Notes: generated by a model not told the origin, from the sequence alone. DNA of 64,000 nucleotides from Clostridium ljungdahlii DSM 13528 (GCF_000143685.1 NC_014328.1:1736001-1800000); one strand, 5' to 3'. Positions 1-8,288 are shown, counted from the first letter of the stretch. Numbers and translations are program-made.

Positions 1-16
1 GAAAGGATAGTTAAAA

Positions 17-640
17 ATGAATATGGAACTTTTTAGATTAATAAATAATTTAGCAAATAAAAATAGTATTTTAGATAGTATAATGATTTTCTTTTCAAAG
101 GATGTACCTTATATATTTATGGCAGCTCTTGCAACAGTATTTATTTTAGGAATTGTAAAAACAAATTCTGATTATAGAAAGATTGCGTTTAGCACTTTTG
201 TTATTACAGTAATCAACCTGATTTTAAGTTTTATTATTGGAGGCATTTACTATAAGGACAGGCCATTTGTTCATAATAAGGTAAATCTATTATTTACTCA
301 TGTGAAAGACGCATCTTTTCCAAGTGACCATGCAATGGGGACAATGAGTATAGCGTTAGGACTTGGAAAGTATAATAAGGTACTTAGTTTAATGTTAACT
401 ATATTGTCGGTAATTGTAGGATTTTCAAGAGTATATGTTGGACAGCACTATCCTATGGATGTTATAGGTGCGTATATGATTGTTTGTGGAACAAGTTACA
501 TTTATAATCTGAAATTGAGGAGCAAAATTGAAAATTTGTATGAAATACTTGAAAAGAAATTGATAACATTGGGTGGATTTAGTAGATTATACAATAAACA
601 GAACTTACGCAACACAAAAACAACATTCAAAAATCAATAA
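17..640 (+). CDS. PAP2-family phosphatase (undecaprenyl-diphosphatase BcrC-like)
   Basis: This is a 207-residue integral membrane acid phosphatase of the PAP2 superfamily. The three superfamily motifs are visible in order: K80-D-R-P83, PSDHAM at 102-107 (the PSGH-type motif with the catalytic His) and SR...H...D at 137-148. Several hydrophobic segments (about 30-48, 57-78, 122-135, 149-162) place the active site at the outer membrane face. BcrC-like members dephosphorylate undecaprenyl diphosphate to recycle the cell-wall lipid carrier; other members act on phosphatidate. The substrate cannot be told from sequence. A GAAAGGA ribosome site lies at 1-7, 9 bases before the ATG, and a strong terminator follows, so it looks monocistronic unless genes upstream of the window join it. 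Confidence 0.85.
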   Translation: MNMELFRLINNLANKNSILDSIMIFFSKDVPYIFMAALATVFILGIVKTNSDYRKIAFSTFVITVINLILSFIIGGIYYKDRPFVHNKVNLLFTHVKDASFPSDHAMGTMSIALGLGKYNKVLSLMLTILSVIVGFSRVYVGQHYPMDVIGAYMIVCGTSYIYNLKLRSKIENLYEILEKKLITLGGFSRLYNKQNLRNTKTTFKNQ

Positions 641-645
641 CTTTA

Positions 646-701
646 AGCACCTAATTTATTCCGAATAGTTATTGCTATGGAATAAATTAGGTGCTGTTTT
701 T
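646..701 (+). terminator. Rho-independent terminator
   Basis: A perfect 17-bp stem (AGCACCTAATTTATTCC with its complement ending at 695) is followed by GTTTTT. It ends the PAP2 gene. The T-run abuts the stop codon of the remnant gene on the opposite strand. Confidence 0.9.
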
Positions 702-1173
702 AAATTGTATTTACCATTTTCCATGCAGTTTTATCAAGTGTATGATTTTCTATAGAGGTTGAGGCATTTATAAACATGTGGTCGAAATTTCCTGTATCTT
801 TATAAGGAATAGTAATGTGGATAAATCCACTGTACACAGAATATTTTATTCCTCCATATGTAGTTGTTATTGGAATGATGGAATTGTGTTTTAATATTAA
901 TTTTTTGTCTTTAAATTGAATATTAAATTTAGAAATTTTACCTTTGTTGAACAGTAGCATATTGATGTTATAATCAGTGAATTTGTCAATATTCAAATCT
1001 ATTTGTAAAAAAATGTGAAAATTATTTTCCTTGGATATTTCTGCATATATGTGGGAAATATCTGCATCTCTGCTTATTCCTAAGCTTAAAGTATCTTGCA
1101 GTGGGTCAGTAATTATTTCATTTTGTTTTTCAGCAGTTTAATCTGATTTTAATGATTTAGATGTATAATGCAT
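700..1173 (-). pseudogene. Decayed hypothetical gene with an in-frame stop
   Basis: On the minus strand one reading frame stays open from 1137 to 700 and encodes protein-like sequence ending in ...HTLDKTAWKMVNTI. It has no convincing start codon inside (only a TTG at 996 without a ribosome site). Directly upstream the same frame contains a TAA at 1138-1140, and before that an ATG at 1171-1173 followed by ten sense codons. The simplest reading is a gene of about 155 codons broken by a nonsense mutation. No ribosome site precedes the ATG, which also favours decay. I do not recognise the family. A 98-residue protein starting at TTG 996 is the alternative. Confidence 0.45.
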
Positions 1174-1201
1174 AAAAATATTTAAATTTGGAAGTGTTAT
1201 T

Positions 1202-1822
1202 ATGATTGAGTGGATATTTTACTGTATAGGAATCATATTTATGATGCTTTTTTTGAAATCCATATTGATTAAACCTATATTTTTTAGAGAGAAGTGGCAA
1301 GCTGGATTAGGATATGGATTGCCGGCAATTTTATATTTTTTACTGTTTGTTCTAATGGTTAATTCAGAATATGCTCTTAGTCAGATAGATATTAAAAATC
1401 AATATCCAATGTCAGGGAAAACACAGGTAGCTGTTAGCGGTACTGTTACTCCAAGTAACCCTAGCAGTAGTCAACAAACTAGTTTATATTCTTTTGGAAC
1501 TATAAGCAGTTCTGTAAATTTTCAAAATGGACTTATTAACTTGCAGAATGATCTTATTTCAGTACAGAATGATTTTAATACTTTACAAAGCAATTTTGGA
1601 CAAAGCAGTACTAATCCAATTTATACTTATAGCACTGACAGTAAAGATAAATTGTATGTAGATGCAAATGGCAAAGGAACTATTATAGGAGATACCAGTA
1701 ACAACACATATTATATTCCAGGAAATTCTTCTTACAATAATGAAATGAAGAATACTAAAAATAGCGTTTATTTTACGACAACATGGGCTGCAGAGTGTGC
1801 AGGATATAAAGCTTCTAAGTAA
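1202..1822 (+). CDS. Hypothetical membrane-anchored protein
   Basis: This 206-residue protein has two N-terminal transmembrane segments (about 3-22 and 36-55). A polar Ser/Thr/Asn/Gln-rich region of about 150 residues follows and, by charge, would lie outside the cell. Residues 108-135 repeat the pattern LQNDL/VQNDF/LQSNF, which looks like a short coiled-coil or heptad region. The C-terminal part resembles a small beta-rich domain, and a single Cys lies near the end (AAECAGYK). I do not recognise the family. It is divergent from the decayed gene and is followed by the promoter of the Mg2+ operon, so it is probably transcribed alone. The ribosome site is weak (GGAAGTG, about 8 bases before the ATG). 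Confidence 0.6.
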   Translation: MIEWIFYCIGIIFMMLFLKSILIKPIFFREKWQAGLGYGLPAILYFLLFVLMVNSEYALSQIDIKNQYPMSGKTQVAVSGTVTPSNPSSSQQTSLYSFGTISSSVNFQNGLINLQNDLISVQNDFNTLQSNFGQSSTNPIYTYSTDSKDKLYVDANGKGTIIGDTSNNTYYIPGNSSYNNEMKNTKNSVYFTTTWAAECAGYKASK

Positions 1823-1855
1823 CATATTTTTAACATTATGATTGCTTAAAAAATA

Positions 1856-1884
1856 TTTACAACTGAGGAATATATGTATATAAT
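1856..1884 (+). promoter_or_regulatory. Sigma-A-type promoter of the Mg2+ operon
   Basis: TTTACA (1856-1861), a 17-base spacer and TATAAT (1879-1884) lie about 40 bases upstream of the M-box aptamer. Confidence 0.7.
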
Positions 1885-1925
1885 GAGTAATAGATTATTA
1901 TTAATTGAAAATATAATTTAATAAC

Positions 1926-2110
1926 ATTGTTAGGTGAGATTACTGTACAAGACATACGCTACTGCCCAGAAATGTCGAGAGACGCCAATGGGTGAGCAGG
2001 TACTACCGGATTAAGGTTTTACTTAATGTAGCTGACAACATTCATAGAAATATGAATGCTTATGATCTAAGCTTTACAGAGTCAAAACTCAACGAGTGAA
2101 GATGTACTAT
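1926..2110 (+). promoter_or_regulatory. M-box (ykoK) Mg2+ riboswitch aptamer
   Basis: The leader contains the conserved M-box core: GTTAGGTGAG at its 5' end, then CTACTGCCCAGAAATGTCGA, GAGACGCCAATGGG, GAGCAGGTACTACCGG and TTAAGGTTTT. M-box RNAs bind Mg2+ and terminate transcription when magnesium is plentiful. The genes downstream (MgtE-like regulator and NRAMP-type transporter) fit Mg2+-repressed uptake. Confidence 0.93.
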
Positions 2111-2134
2111 TTTTGTCTTGGAATTTATTAAGGA

Positions 2135-2174
2135 TCCAATCTCTTCATTTTGTTGTGAAGAGATTTTTTATTGG
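2135..2174 (+). terminator. M-box expression-platform terminator
   Basis: The stem AATCTCTTCA / TGAAGAGATT (2138-2147 with 2156-2165) is followed by TTTTTT. It is extended by TCCAAT/ATTGGA outside. Position directly after the aptamer makes it the regulated terminator. Confidence 0.85.
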
Positions 2175-2199
2175 ATAAATTATCAAGCTAAGGAGGGTG

Positions 2200-2277
2200 A
2201 TGAATTTAATGGACAGTGACCCGTGTCATAAATGTAATTATATAAAACTTAAAGATTTATTGGTAAAAATATTATAG
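2200..2277 (+). CDS. Small ORF (25 aa, CxxC) in the M-box leader
   Basis: An ORF of 25 codons begins at an ATG preceded by AGGAGGG (2191-2197), the strongest ribosome site in this operon. It lies after the M-box terminator and before the MgtE-like gene. The predicted peptide starts MNLMDSDPCHKC and ends LKDLLVKIL, so it carries a Cys-x-x-Cys pair and a short hydrophobic tail. It could be a small metal-related protein, a translated leader that tunes translation of the next gene, or the 5' end of a lost gene. I do not recognise it. It is transcribed only when the M-box is in the read-through state. Confidence 0.5.
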   Translation: MNLMDSDPCHKCNYIKLKDLLVKIL

Positions 2278-2336
2278 GGATGTACTTGCATTAAAAAATT
2301 TGCATTGTGCACCCTGAAAGCAAAGGAGTGTATACA

Positions 2337-3563
2337 ATGCAATTTACAAGTGTTTATTTAAGTAGAATATTGGGCAATAAAATTTATACGACTAGTAAAG
2401 AAGTAATAGGAACTTTAAAGGATGCAGCTGTTGATGTGAACTTTCAAAATCCTAAAGTTACCATAGCTGTTGTTAGGACAAAAGAAGGAACAAGATTTAT
2501 TGGCTTTGATAATATCAATGTTTCTAAAGAAAAAGGACAGTATGTTTTAATATGTAGTGAAGTTCAAGATAAAGATTTAGGTGACTGTATGTTACTGAAA
2601 AAGTATGTTTTAGACAAACAGATTGTTGATGTTAATGGAAGAAAGGTAGTTAGAGCTAACGATGTTAGATTAGTTATATTACCATCAGGTATGTTTATTG
2701 CAGCAGTAGATATTGGTATGGATGGGCTATTAAGAAGGATTGGAATTGCAAAACCATTAAAGAGATTAGGATTTAAAATATCAAGTAAACTAATGTTATG
2801 GGATGATATTCAAACGGCTTTTACCTCAAAAGACATTTTACTTTCAAAAAGCTATAATAAACTATCCACACTTCATCCTTCAGATCTTGCAGATATAATT
2901 GAGGATTTTGATGTAAATACGGGGGCAATTATTTTCTCTAGCTTAGATAACGCAAAAGCTGCAGATGTATTAGAAGAGCTAGAAGAAGATGTACAGGTAA
3001 GCTTGATCAGAACATTATCTACAGATAAGGCAGCTGATATTTTGGAAGAAATGCCAGCTGATGAGGCTGCAGATGTTTTAGATGGATTAAATGAAAATAA
3101 AGCAGAAGAATTGCTTAATAATATGGAGAAAGAAATTTCAGATGAAGTAAGAGAACTTATGGAATATGAGGAATACTTAGTGGGAAGTATTATGAATACT
3201 GATTTTATAGCATGTCCAATTTATTACACAGTAGCTGATGTAGTAAATGATATTTGTCAATCAAAAGAGGAAATCGATGAAATTTATTATGTTTATGTTG
3301 TAAGTGATGAAAATAAGCTTGTAGGAATAGTATCTTTAAGAGATTTAATTATTTCCAAACAGGATAAAAAATTAGAAGATATTATGATTAAAGAAGTTAT
3401 ATATATGAAGGATACAGATGAAATAAGGGATTTAGTTAAAGCTGTATCAAAATATAACCTATTTTCTATACCCGTAATTGATGAACAAATGCATATCATA
3501 GGGATTGTTAATATAAATGATATTTTCTATGAAATTACTAAGTCAAATAAGAGGTATAGATAG
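2337..3563 (+). CDS. MgtE-like cytosolic Mg2+ regulator (PRC barrel + MgtE_N + CBS pair), no pore domain
   Basis: The 408-residue product has an N-terminal region of about 170 residues with a PRC-barrel-like segment (about 92-127). An MgtE N-domain follows, starting at HPSDLADII (180-188), with DAADxLxxL-type superhelical repeats to about 275. A CBS-domain pair fills 280-405. The transmembrane domain of MgtE channels is absent: the protein ends in ITKSNKRYR with no hydrophobic segment. In MgtE the N and CBS domains sense cytosolic Mg2+ and gate the pore. Here the partner is probably the NRAMP-type transporter encoded next, whose GTG-rich start overlaps this stop codon. AGGAG at 2324-2328 selects the ATG at 2337 over an upstream GTG at 2307. 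Expression is under the M-box. Confidence 0.85.
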   Translation: MQFTSVYLSRILGNKIYTTSKEVIGTLKDAAVDVNFQNPKVTIAVVRTKEGTRFIGFDNINVSKEKGQYVLICSEVQDKDLGDCMLLKKYVLDKQIVDVNGRKVVRANDVRLVILPSGMFIAAVDIGMDGLLRRIGIAKPLKRLGFKISSKLMLWDDIQTAFTSKDILLSKSYNKLSTLHPSDLADIIEDFDVNTGAIIFSSLDNAKAADVLEELEEDVQVSLIRTLSTDKAADILEEMPADEAADVLDGLNENKAEELLNNMEKEISDEVRELMEYEEYLVGSIMNTDFIACPIYYTVADVVNDICQSKEEIDEIYYVYVVSDENKLVGIVSLRDLIISKQDKKLEDIMIKEVIYMKDTDEIRDLVKAVSKYNLFSIPVIDEQMHIIGIVNINDIFYEITKSNKRYR

Positions 3564-3574
3564 TGGGGGTGTTA

Positions 3575-4831
3575 ATGATGAATGCAAAGAGAAAAACATG
3601 GATGGCAAATCTATTGATATTTTTAAGTGTTTTAGGTCCTGGAATTATAACAGGTAGTGTAGATAATGATGCAGGTGGTATTACAACATATTCTGTAGCA
3701 GGTGCTGCATATGGTTACAAATTACTTTGGTCATTAATACCATGCTTTATTGTGCTTCTTGTAGTGCAGGAAATGAATGCTAGAATGGGTATAGTTACAG
3801 GTAAAGGATTGGCAGATTTAATTAGAGAAAATTTTGGTGTTAAGATAACTTTTTTTATATTTATTGGATTAATCATTGCAGATATAGGAAATACAGCTAC
3901 TGAGTTTGCAGGTGTTGCAGGTAGTATGCAGATTTTTGGAGTAAGCAAATATATATCTGTGCCACTAGCTGCTATTGCAGTATGGATTCTAGTGGTAAAG
4001 GGTACTTATAAGACTACTGAAAAGTTGTTTTTGGTTTTTAGCATATTTTTGTTATCCTATGTTGGTTCTGCACTTTTTGCTAGACCAGACTGGCATGAAA
4101 TAGGACATGCGTTAATTCATCCTTCTATTGAAACTAATTATGACTATATAAGTACAGTTATTGGCATGGTGGGAACTACTATTGCTCCCTGGATGCAGTT
4201 TTATATGCAGTCAGCAGTTATAGAAAAAGGACTTAAGATGGAAGAATTTAAATACGAATTTTGGGATGTTGTTGTTGGCAGTATTATTACAGTAGTAGTT
4301 GCTTTTTTTATAATCGTAGCTTGTGGGGCAACCCTTCATAAAAATGGAATTCAAATAAATGAGGCTAAAGATGCTGCATTAGCGTTGAAGCCACTTGCCG
4401 GAGCTTTTGCTTCTCAAATTTTTGCTTTTGGATTATTTATAGCTTCTATTTTTTCGGCCACAATACTACCTTTAGCTACAGCATTTTATATTTGTGAAGC
4501 TTTTGGCTTTGAAGCTGGTATAAATAAAACATTAAAAGAAGCACCACAATTTTTTACACTGTTTACTATAATAATTATTATTGGGATTGGTATTATATTG
4601 ATTCCAGGAGCACCTTTAATTCAGATAACATTATGGTCACAAATTATAAATGGTGTGTTACTTCCAGTAGTTTTAATTTGTATGATGCTTATGGTAAATA
4701 ATAAAGATATTATGGGGGAATATGTAAATGGTAGGACTAAAAATGTAATAGGATGGATAACTATTATAGTGTTAGTTATATTAACAGCTATTTTAACTTT
4801 TGAACCTATCGTAACTGCTTTAAAAAAATAG
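3575..4831 (+). CDS. NRAMP-related Mg2+ transporter (NRMT type)
   Basis: This is a polytopic NRAMP/SLC11-fold protein of 418 residues with about 11 membrane segments. The signature metal-binding sites of Mn2+/Fe2+ NRAMPs are altered. The TM1 motif DPGN is replaced by DAGG (in GSVDNDAGGITT), and the TM6 motif MPH by APW (in GTTIAPWMQFY), so the soft-metal Met ligand is missing. NRAMP-related Mg2+ transporters described from Clostridium and Eggerthella show the same kind of change, as I recall. Together with the M-box upstream this supports Mg2+ import. GGGGG at 3565-3569 favours the ATG at 3575; a GTG at 3563 overlapping the previous stop is the alternative. Confidence 0.87.
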   Translation: MMNAKRKTWMANLLIFLSVLGPGIITGSVDNDAGGITTYSVAGAAYGYKLLWSLIPCFIVLLVVQEMNARMGIVTGKGLADLIRENFGVKITFFIFIGLIIADIGNTATEFAGVAGSMQIFGVSKYISVPLAAIAVWILVVKGTYKTTEKLFLVFSIFLLSYVGSALFARPDWHEIGHALIHPSIETNYDYISTVIGMVGTTIAPWMQFYMQSAVIEKGLKMEEFKYEFWDVVVGSIITVVVAFFIIVACGATLHKNGIQINEAKDAALALKPLAGAFASQIFAFGLFIASIFSATILPLATAFYICEAFGFEAGINKTLKEAPQFFTLFTIIIIIGIGIILIPGAPLIQITLWSQIINGVLLPVVLICMMLMVNNKDIMGEYVNGRTKNVIGWITIIVLVILTAILTFEPIVTALKK

Positions 4832-4883
4832 AGTAAAAAAAATAAAAGTCAGTATTGGGGAATGGCTTTTATTTTTTTACTCT
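4831..4883. terminator. Bidirectional terminator
   Basis: The stem AATAAAAGTC / GGCTTTTATT is flanked by A- and T-runs and extended by GAGTAAA/TTTACTC outside. It can serve both the Mg2+ operon and the minus-strand remnant. Confidence 0.75.
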
Positions 4884-4893
4884 ATTTTTTAAT

Positions 4894-5127
4894 TTATGTC
4901 ATTTGTTTCGTTTTGTGCCGGTTAATAAGTGCGATAATGCACCTTATCAAAATTCCGGGTATAGTCGATGTTGATGCAATCCAGCCAATTTGTATACCAG
5001 TTGCTCCTAAACTTTTTGCGAATATGGGCAAAATAGGAGATTTTGATATGGTAGAACTAAATATTGCCAAAGCTCCGCAGCATCCAATCATAAGAATCAT
5101 GCGAAGTCCATTTGAAATGTTCTTCAA
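4894..5127 (-). pseudogene. MFS transporter, 5' fragment
   Basis: The minus strand encodes 77 residues with the start of a major-facilitator transporter: a first membrane helix, then SPILPIFAKSLGA and a second helix beginning IGWIASTSTIPGIL. MFS proteins are about 400 residues, so some 80% is missing; the frame stops at 4894 next to the terminator. AGGAGG (RC of 5135-5140) precedes a TTG start by 9 bases, so the 5' signals are intact. I read it as a truncated relic, possibly still translated. Confidence 0.6.
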
Positions 5128-5146
5128 AATTCATTCCTCCTAAAAA

Positions 5147-5341
5147 TTAATATGAAGGTATTTCCTTCTGAGTTGGTTCTAACTTATAATCCTCACGTAA
5201 ATCCCAAAAAATTTTAAATTTAAGTTTTTCAATATTTCTTTGCTGTCTATAACTGATGGGAAGTACAGCATTTTTGGGAATTACAATATCTTTGTCTATG
5301 CCATCCAAAATACATTTTAAGTATACTATTTTTTGTTGTAA
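5147..5341 (-). pseudogene. Unidentified gene, 3' fragment
   Basis: A minus-strand frame opens after a stop at 5342 and runs to TAA at 5147, about 64 codons. It gives protein-like sequence that includes DKDIVIPKNAVLP, ISYRQQRNIEKLK and a C-terminus EPTQKEIPSY. It lacks a start codon with ribosome site. It lies just upstream of the MFS fragment on the same strand, as if both came from one deleted operon. I do not recognise the family. Confidence 0.35.
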
Positions 5342-5467
5342 TTATATTTTTGGCAGCGGTATTATTTATATAAAATCTATGAATATTAAATGCGTAAATT
5401 GTATATTGCTAATTATATATGAGATTTAATAGTTATATTAGAATATTAATTGTGTAGGAGGATAGCA

Positions 5468-6841
5468 ATGGATAAGCAAAATCCACTAAATGAAAATCTA
5501 GAACGAGGTTTGCAAGAACGTCATATTCAATTGATTGCAATTGGTGGCGCCATAGGAGTGGGATTATTTTTAGGCTCTGCCACTGCTATTCAAACAGCTG
5601 GTCCAGCTATTTTGTTAGTATATGCACTTGCAGGAATCGTAATGTTTTTTATTATGAGAGCTTTAGGTGAACTAGCAATCTCATATCCAGTTTCTGGTTC
5701 ATTCAGTACTTATGCTAGCGAATTTATAGGGCCCCTTACAGGTTATTTAACGGGTTGGACTTATTGGTTTATGTGGATTGTAACTTGTATGGCTGAGATT
5801 ACTGCAGTAGGTATATATGTTAAATTTTGGCTTCCCAGCATACCTCAATGGATACCAGCTCTTATAGCGGTTGTTATAATGACTTGTATAAATCTAATTG
5901 CTGTAAAAGCCTATGGGGAATTTGAATTTTGGTTTGCACTGATTAAGGTTGTTACAATTATTTCATTGATTATATTTGGATTACTTATGATCATATTTGG
6001 TCTAGGCAATGATGGTAAGCCAATTGGGTTTTCAAATTTATGGACTCATGGAGGCTTTTTTCCCAAAGGAATATGGGGAGTTATTATGTCAGTAGTAATG
6101 GTTATGTTTTCATACCTAGGAATGGAACTTATAGGTATTACAGCAGGAGAGGCAAAAGATCCACAAAAAACTATACCATCAGCTATTAATAAAGTTCTTT
6201 GGAGAATATTGGTCTTTTATGTAGGTGCACTTTTTATAATTATGTCTCTTTATCCATGGAACAGTCTAGGTACGATAGGAAGTCCTTTTGTTTTAACTTT
6301 TAGCAAACTTGGAATTGTAGTAGCTGCAGGAATTATAAATTTCGTAGTACTAACTGCAGCGTTATCCTCTTGTAACAGTGGAATTTTTAGTACTGGTCGT
6401 ATGCTTTATAATCTTTCCCTTCAAGGTACAGCCCCGAAAGTATTCAATAAACTTGGAAAAACTCATGTTCCAACTTATGGAATTATATTTTCTTCAGCTT
6501 TTATGCTAATTGGAGTTTTTCTTAACTATATGGTTCCTTCAAAAGTATTTACTTATGTAACCAGTGTTGCAACATTTGGTGCAATTTGGGTTTGGAGCAT
6601 AATTTTAATAGCTCAAATGAACTTCAGAAAGAAACTTACACTGCAACAAGTTAGAGAACTAAAATTCCCGATGGTGGGATATCCCTACATTAATTGGATT
6701 AGTCTATCATTTTTAGTATTTGTGGTGGTAACCATGTTTTTTAATAAGGATACCTTAATAGCCATTATTATAGCACCTATTTGGTTTACTATTTTAATAG
6801 TTTGCTATTATTTATTTAGTTTAAACAAAAAAAGTAAGTAA
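5468..6841 (+). CDS. Amino acid permease, AAT/CycA type
   Basis: This 457-residue APC-superfamily permease has 12 predicted membrane helices. The N-terminus LERGLQERHIQLIAIGGAIG followed by GVGLFLGSA is the helix-1 signature of the amino acid transporter (AAT) family, as in the D-Ala/D-Ser/Gly carrier CycA and the GABA and aromatic permeases. The conserved GE-A-K-P element after helix 6 (AGEAKDPQKTIPSAI) is present. It probably imports a neutral amino acid with protons; the exact substrate cannot be read from sequence. AGGAGG at 5456-5461 selects the ATG at 5468 rather than an upstream TTG. It appears monocistronic. Confidence 0.85.
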   Translation: MDKQNPLNENLERGLQERHIQLIAIGGAIGVGLFLGSATAIQTAGPAILLVYALAGIVMFFIMRALGELAISYPVSGSFSTYASEFIGPLTGYLTGWTYWFMWIVTCMAEITAVGIYVKFWLPSIPQWIPALIAVVIMTCINLIAVKAYGEFEFWFALIKVVTIISLIIFGLLMIIFGLGNDGKPIGFSNLWTHGGFFPKGIWGVIMSVVMVMFSYLGMELIGITAGEAKDPQKTIPSAINKVLWRILVFYVGALFIIMSLYPWNSLGTIGSPFVLTFSKLGIVVAAGIINFVVLTAALSSCNSGIFSTGRMLYNLSLQGTAPKVFNKLGKTHVPTYGIIFSSAFMLIGVFLNYMVPSKVFTYVTSVATFGAIWVWSIILIAQMNFRKKLTLQQVRELKFPMVGYPYINWISLSFLVFVVVTMFFNKDTLIAIIIAPIWFTILIVCYYLFSLNKKSK

Positions 6842-7013
6842 TATAAGAAATAAGGATAATAGGTGTCTTGTTGTTATTATACTTTAGTATTTTTTTATTA
6901 ATATATTAACAATACAATTATTTTCAATTAGACAATAGTTAATGTTATTTATAAATATGAGAACTTGAATGCACATTTGCAATTGAGAGGAGAGATTAAA
7001 AATTAAAGCAAGG

Positions 7014-8006
7014 ATGTTAACCATTCTAATGATATTTGTTATTATTACTGCAATCACTTCATGTGGAACTAGAAATCTAATGGATAAGAAAGAAAAGATT
7101 TCACCATACCCAAGTACCAGTACTGAACAAGGAAAAAATGGATCCTTGCGTTTTGTAGTTATGGCTGATTGTCGGGGGATAGGTGGAGGAATTAATAAAA
7201 GAGCTATTACAGAAACTCTCCAAAGCATAAAAAAGATAATACCTCAGCCTTCATTTGCAGTTATGCCCGGTGACTTAGTGCAAGGTGGATTTGGCTATTT
7301 GGGTATAAAGATTCAACTGCAGTATTTTAAGAATACAGTTACCAAATATTATCCCATTGATTTCTTTTATCCTGGTTTTGGAAATCATGAAGCAACATCT
7401 GGAGCTAAAAGTGAACAGGCATTTGAGGAAACTTTCCATGAGTTTAAAGCAAATTTTTTAAGAGGATATCATAAAACAGTCTATTATTTTGATAAAAATA
7501 ATATTGGATTTTATATGCTGAATTCTAACCATCCCGGTGAAGATCACAGTATATCGGATACACAGTTAAATTGGATAAAAGCAAATACAAATTTGAAAAA
7601 ACATAACTTTTATTTTTTTCATGAACCTGCGTACCCAACAGGCTCTCACGTGGGCAGCTCGCTGGATGTAAATAAGCTGCAGCGGGATAAGCTCTGGAAA
7701 ATCATTAACCATGCGGAAAATCCAATGGTTTTTTGTGGACACGAACATAACTATACCCGACGCCATATAAATTCAGACTTCAATGAAAGCATTAATGGCC
7801 AGACTTTTAAATTCAACAAACTTGTCTATCAAGTTACCACAGGTACTTTTGGAGCACCATTATACAAAGATTATATCGATAAAAAGAACGTAGACATACC
7901 ACCTGTTAAGGAATATCAATTTGCAATAGTGGATGTAAATGAAAGTAAAGTCGAAGTTACAGTCTATAATTTGGATGGAAAAATAATTGACCATTTTGAG
8001 CAGTAA
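7014..8006 (+). CDS. Calcineurin-like metallophosphoesterase, predicted lipoprotein
   Basis: The protein (330 residues) carries the metallophosphoesterase motifs in order: MADCRG (first Asp), GDLVQGG, GNHE and GHEHNYTRR, which supply the two-metal site. An N-terminal hydrophobic stretch ends in the lipobox-like ITSC (about residues 14-17), so it is probably secreted and lipid-anchored. The C-terminal part is beta-rich, as in purple-acid-phosphatase-like enzymes. The ATG at 7014 lies 21 bases after AGGAG (6988-6992), which is too far. An in-frame ATT at 7002 is 9 bases from it and would add Met-Lys-Ala-Arg, giving the signal peptide its usual positive N-region. The substrate is unknown. Confidence 0.8.
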   Translation: MLTILMIFVIITAITSCGTRNLMDKKEKISPYPSTSTEQGKNGSLRFVVMADCRGIGGGINKRAITETLQSIKKIIPQPSFAVMPGDLVQGGFGYLGIKIQLQYFKNTVTKYYPIDFFYPGFGNHEATSGAKSEQAFEETFHEFKANFLRGYHKTVYYFDKNNIGFYMLNSNHPGEDHSISDTQLNWIKANTNLKKHNFYFFHEPAYPTGSHVGSSLDVNKLQRDKLWKIINHAENPMVFCGHEHNYTRRHINSDFNESINGQTFKFNKLVYQVTTGTFGAPLYKDYIDKKNVDIPPVKEYQFAIVDVNESKVEVTVYNLDGKIIDHFEQ

Positions 8007-8180
8007 AAAGATGCCATTAGCTTTATGCTGCTATGGTTAAGACTGTGAATTCAAATTTAAATTCTGAAGATATAACTAAAATATTTGACGAATTCACAGA
8101 TAATATTGTGCTATGGTATATTCAAGTATATTTTTGCCTACTTGCAACCAATATATCATTTTTATAACATAGACTGAATT
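8007..8180. other. Intergenic stretch with inverted repeat
   Basis: No convincing gene is seen. A perfect 10-bp inverted repeat, CTGTGAATTC (8043-8052) and GAATTCACAG (8090-8099), spans 57 bases. A 44-codon ATG frame (8033-8167) has no ribosome site and is probably chance or a remnant. Confidence 0.4.
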
Positions 8181-8227
8181 ATAATAGAGCCACATCCCTA
8201 TAGTTAATAGAGATGTGGCTCTATTAT
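8181..8227. terminator. Strong hairpin, likely terminator of the phosphoesterase gene
   Basis: A 16-bp perfect stem, ATAATAGAGCCACATC with its complement at 8212-8227. The T-run after it is weak (GTTTT seven bases later), so termination efficiency is uncertain. Confidence 0.6.
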
Positions 8228-8288
8228 AATGTTTTAATATATATAACCAACTTTTTTCATAAAAAATTTAATTTAAATATTGATTTAT

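Noticed and set aside
4862..5143. 93-codon plus-strand ORF opposite the MFS fragment
   Set aside because: Antisense to clear MFS sequence and begins inside a terminator.
6884..7228. 114-codon minus-strand ORF before the phosphoesterase
   Set aside because: It overlaps the phosphoesterase coding start and has no ribosome site or recognisable domain.
8033..8167. 44-codon ORF after the phosphoesterase
   Set aside because: No ribosome site and no family; spans an inverted repeat.
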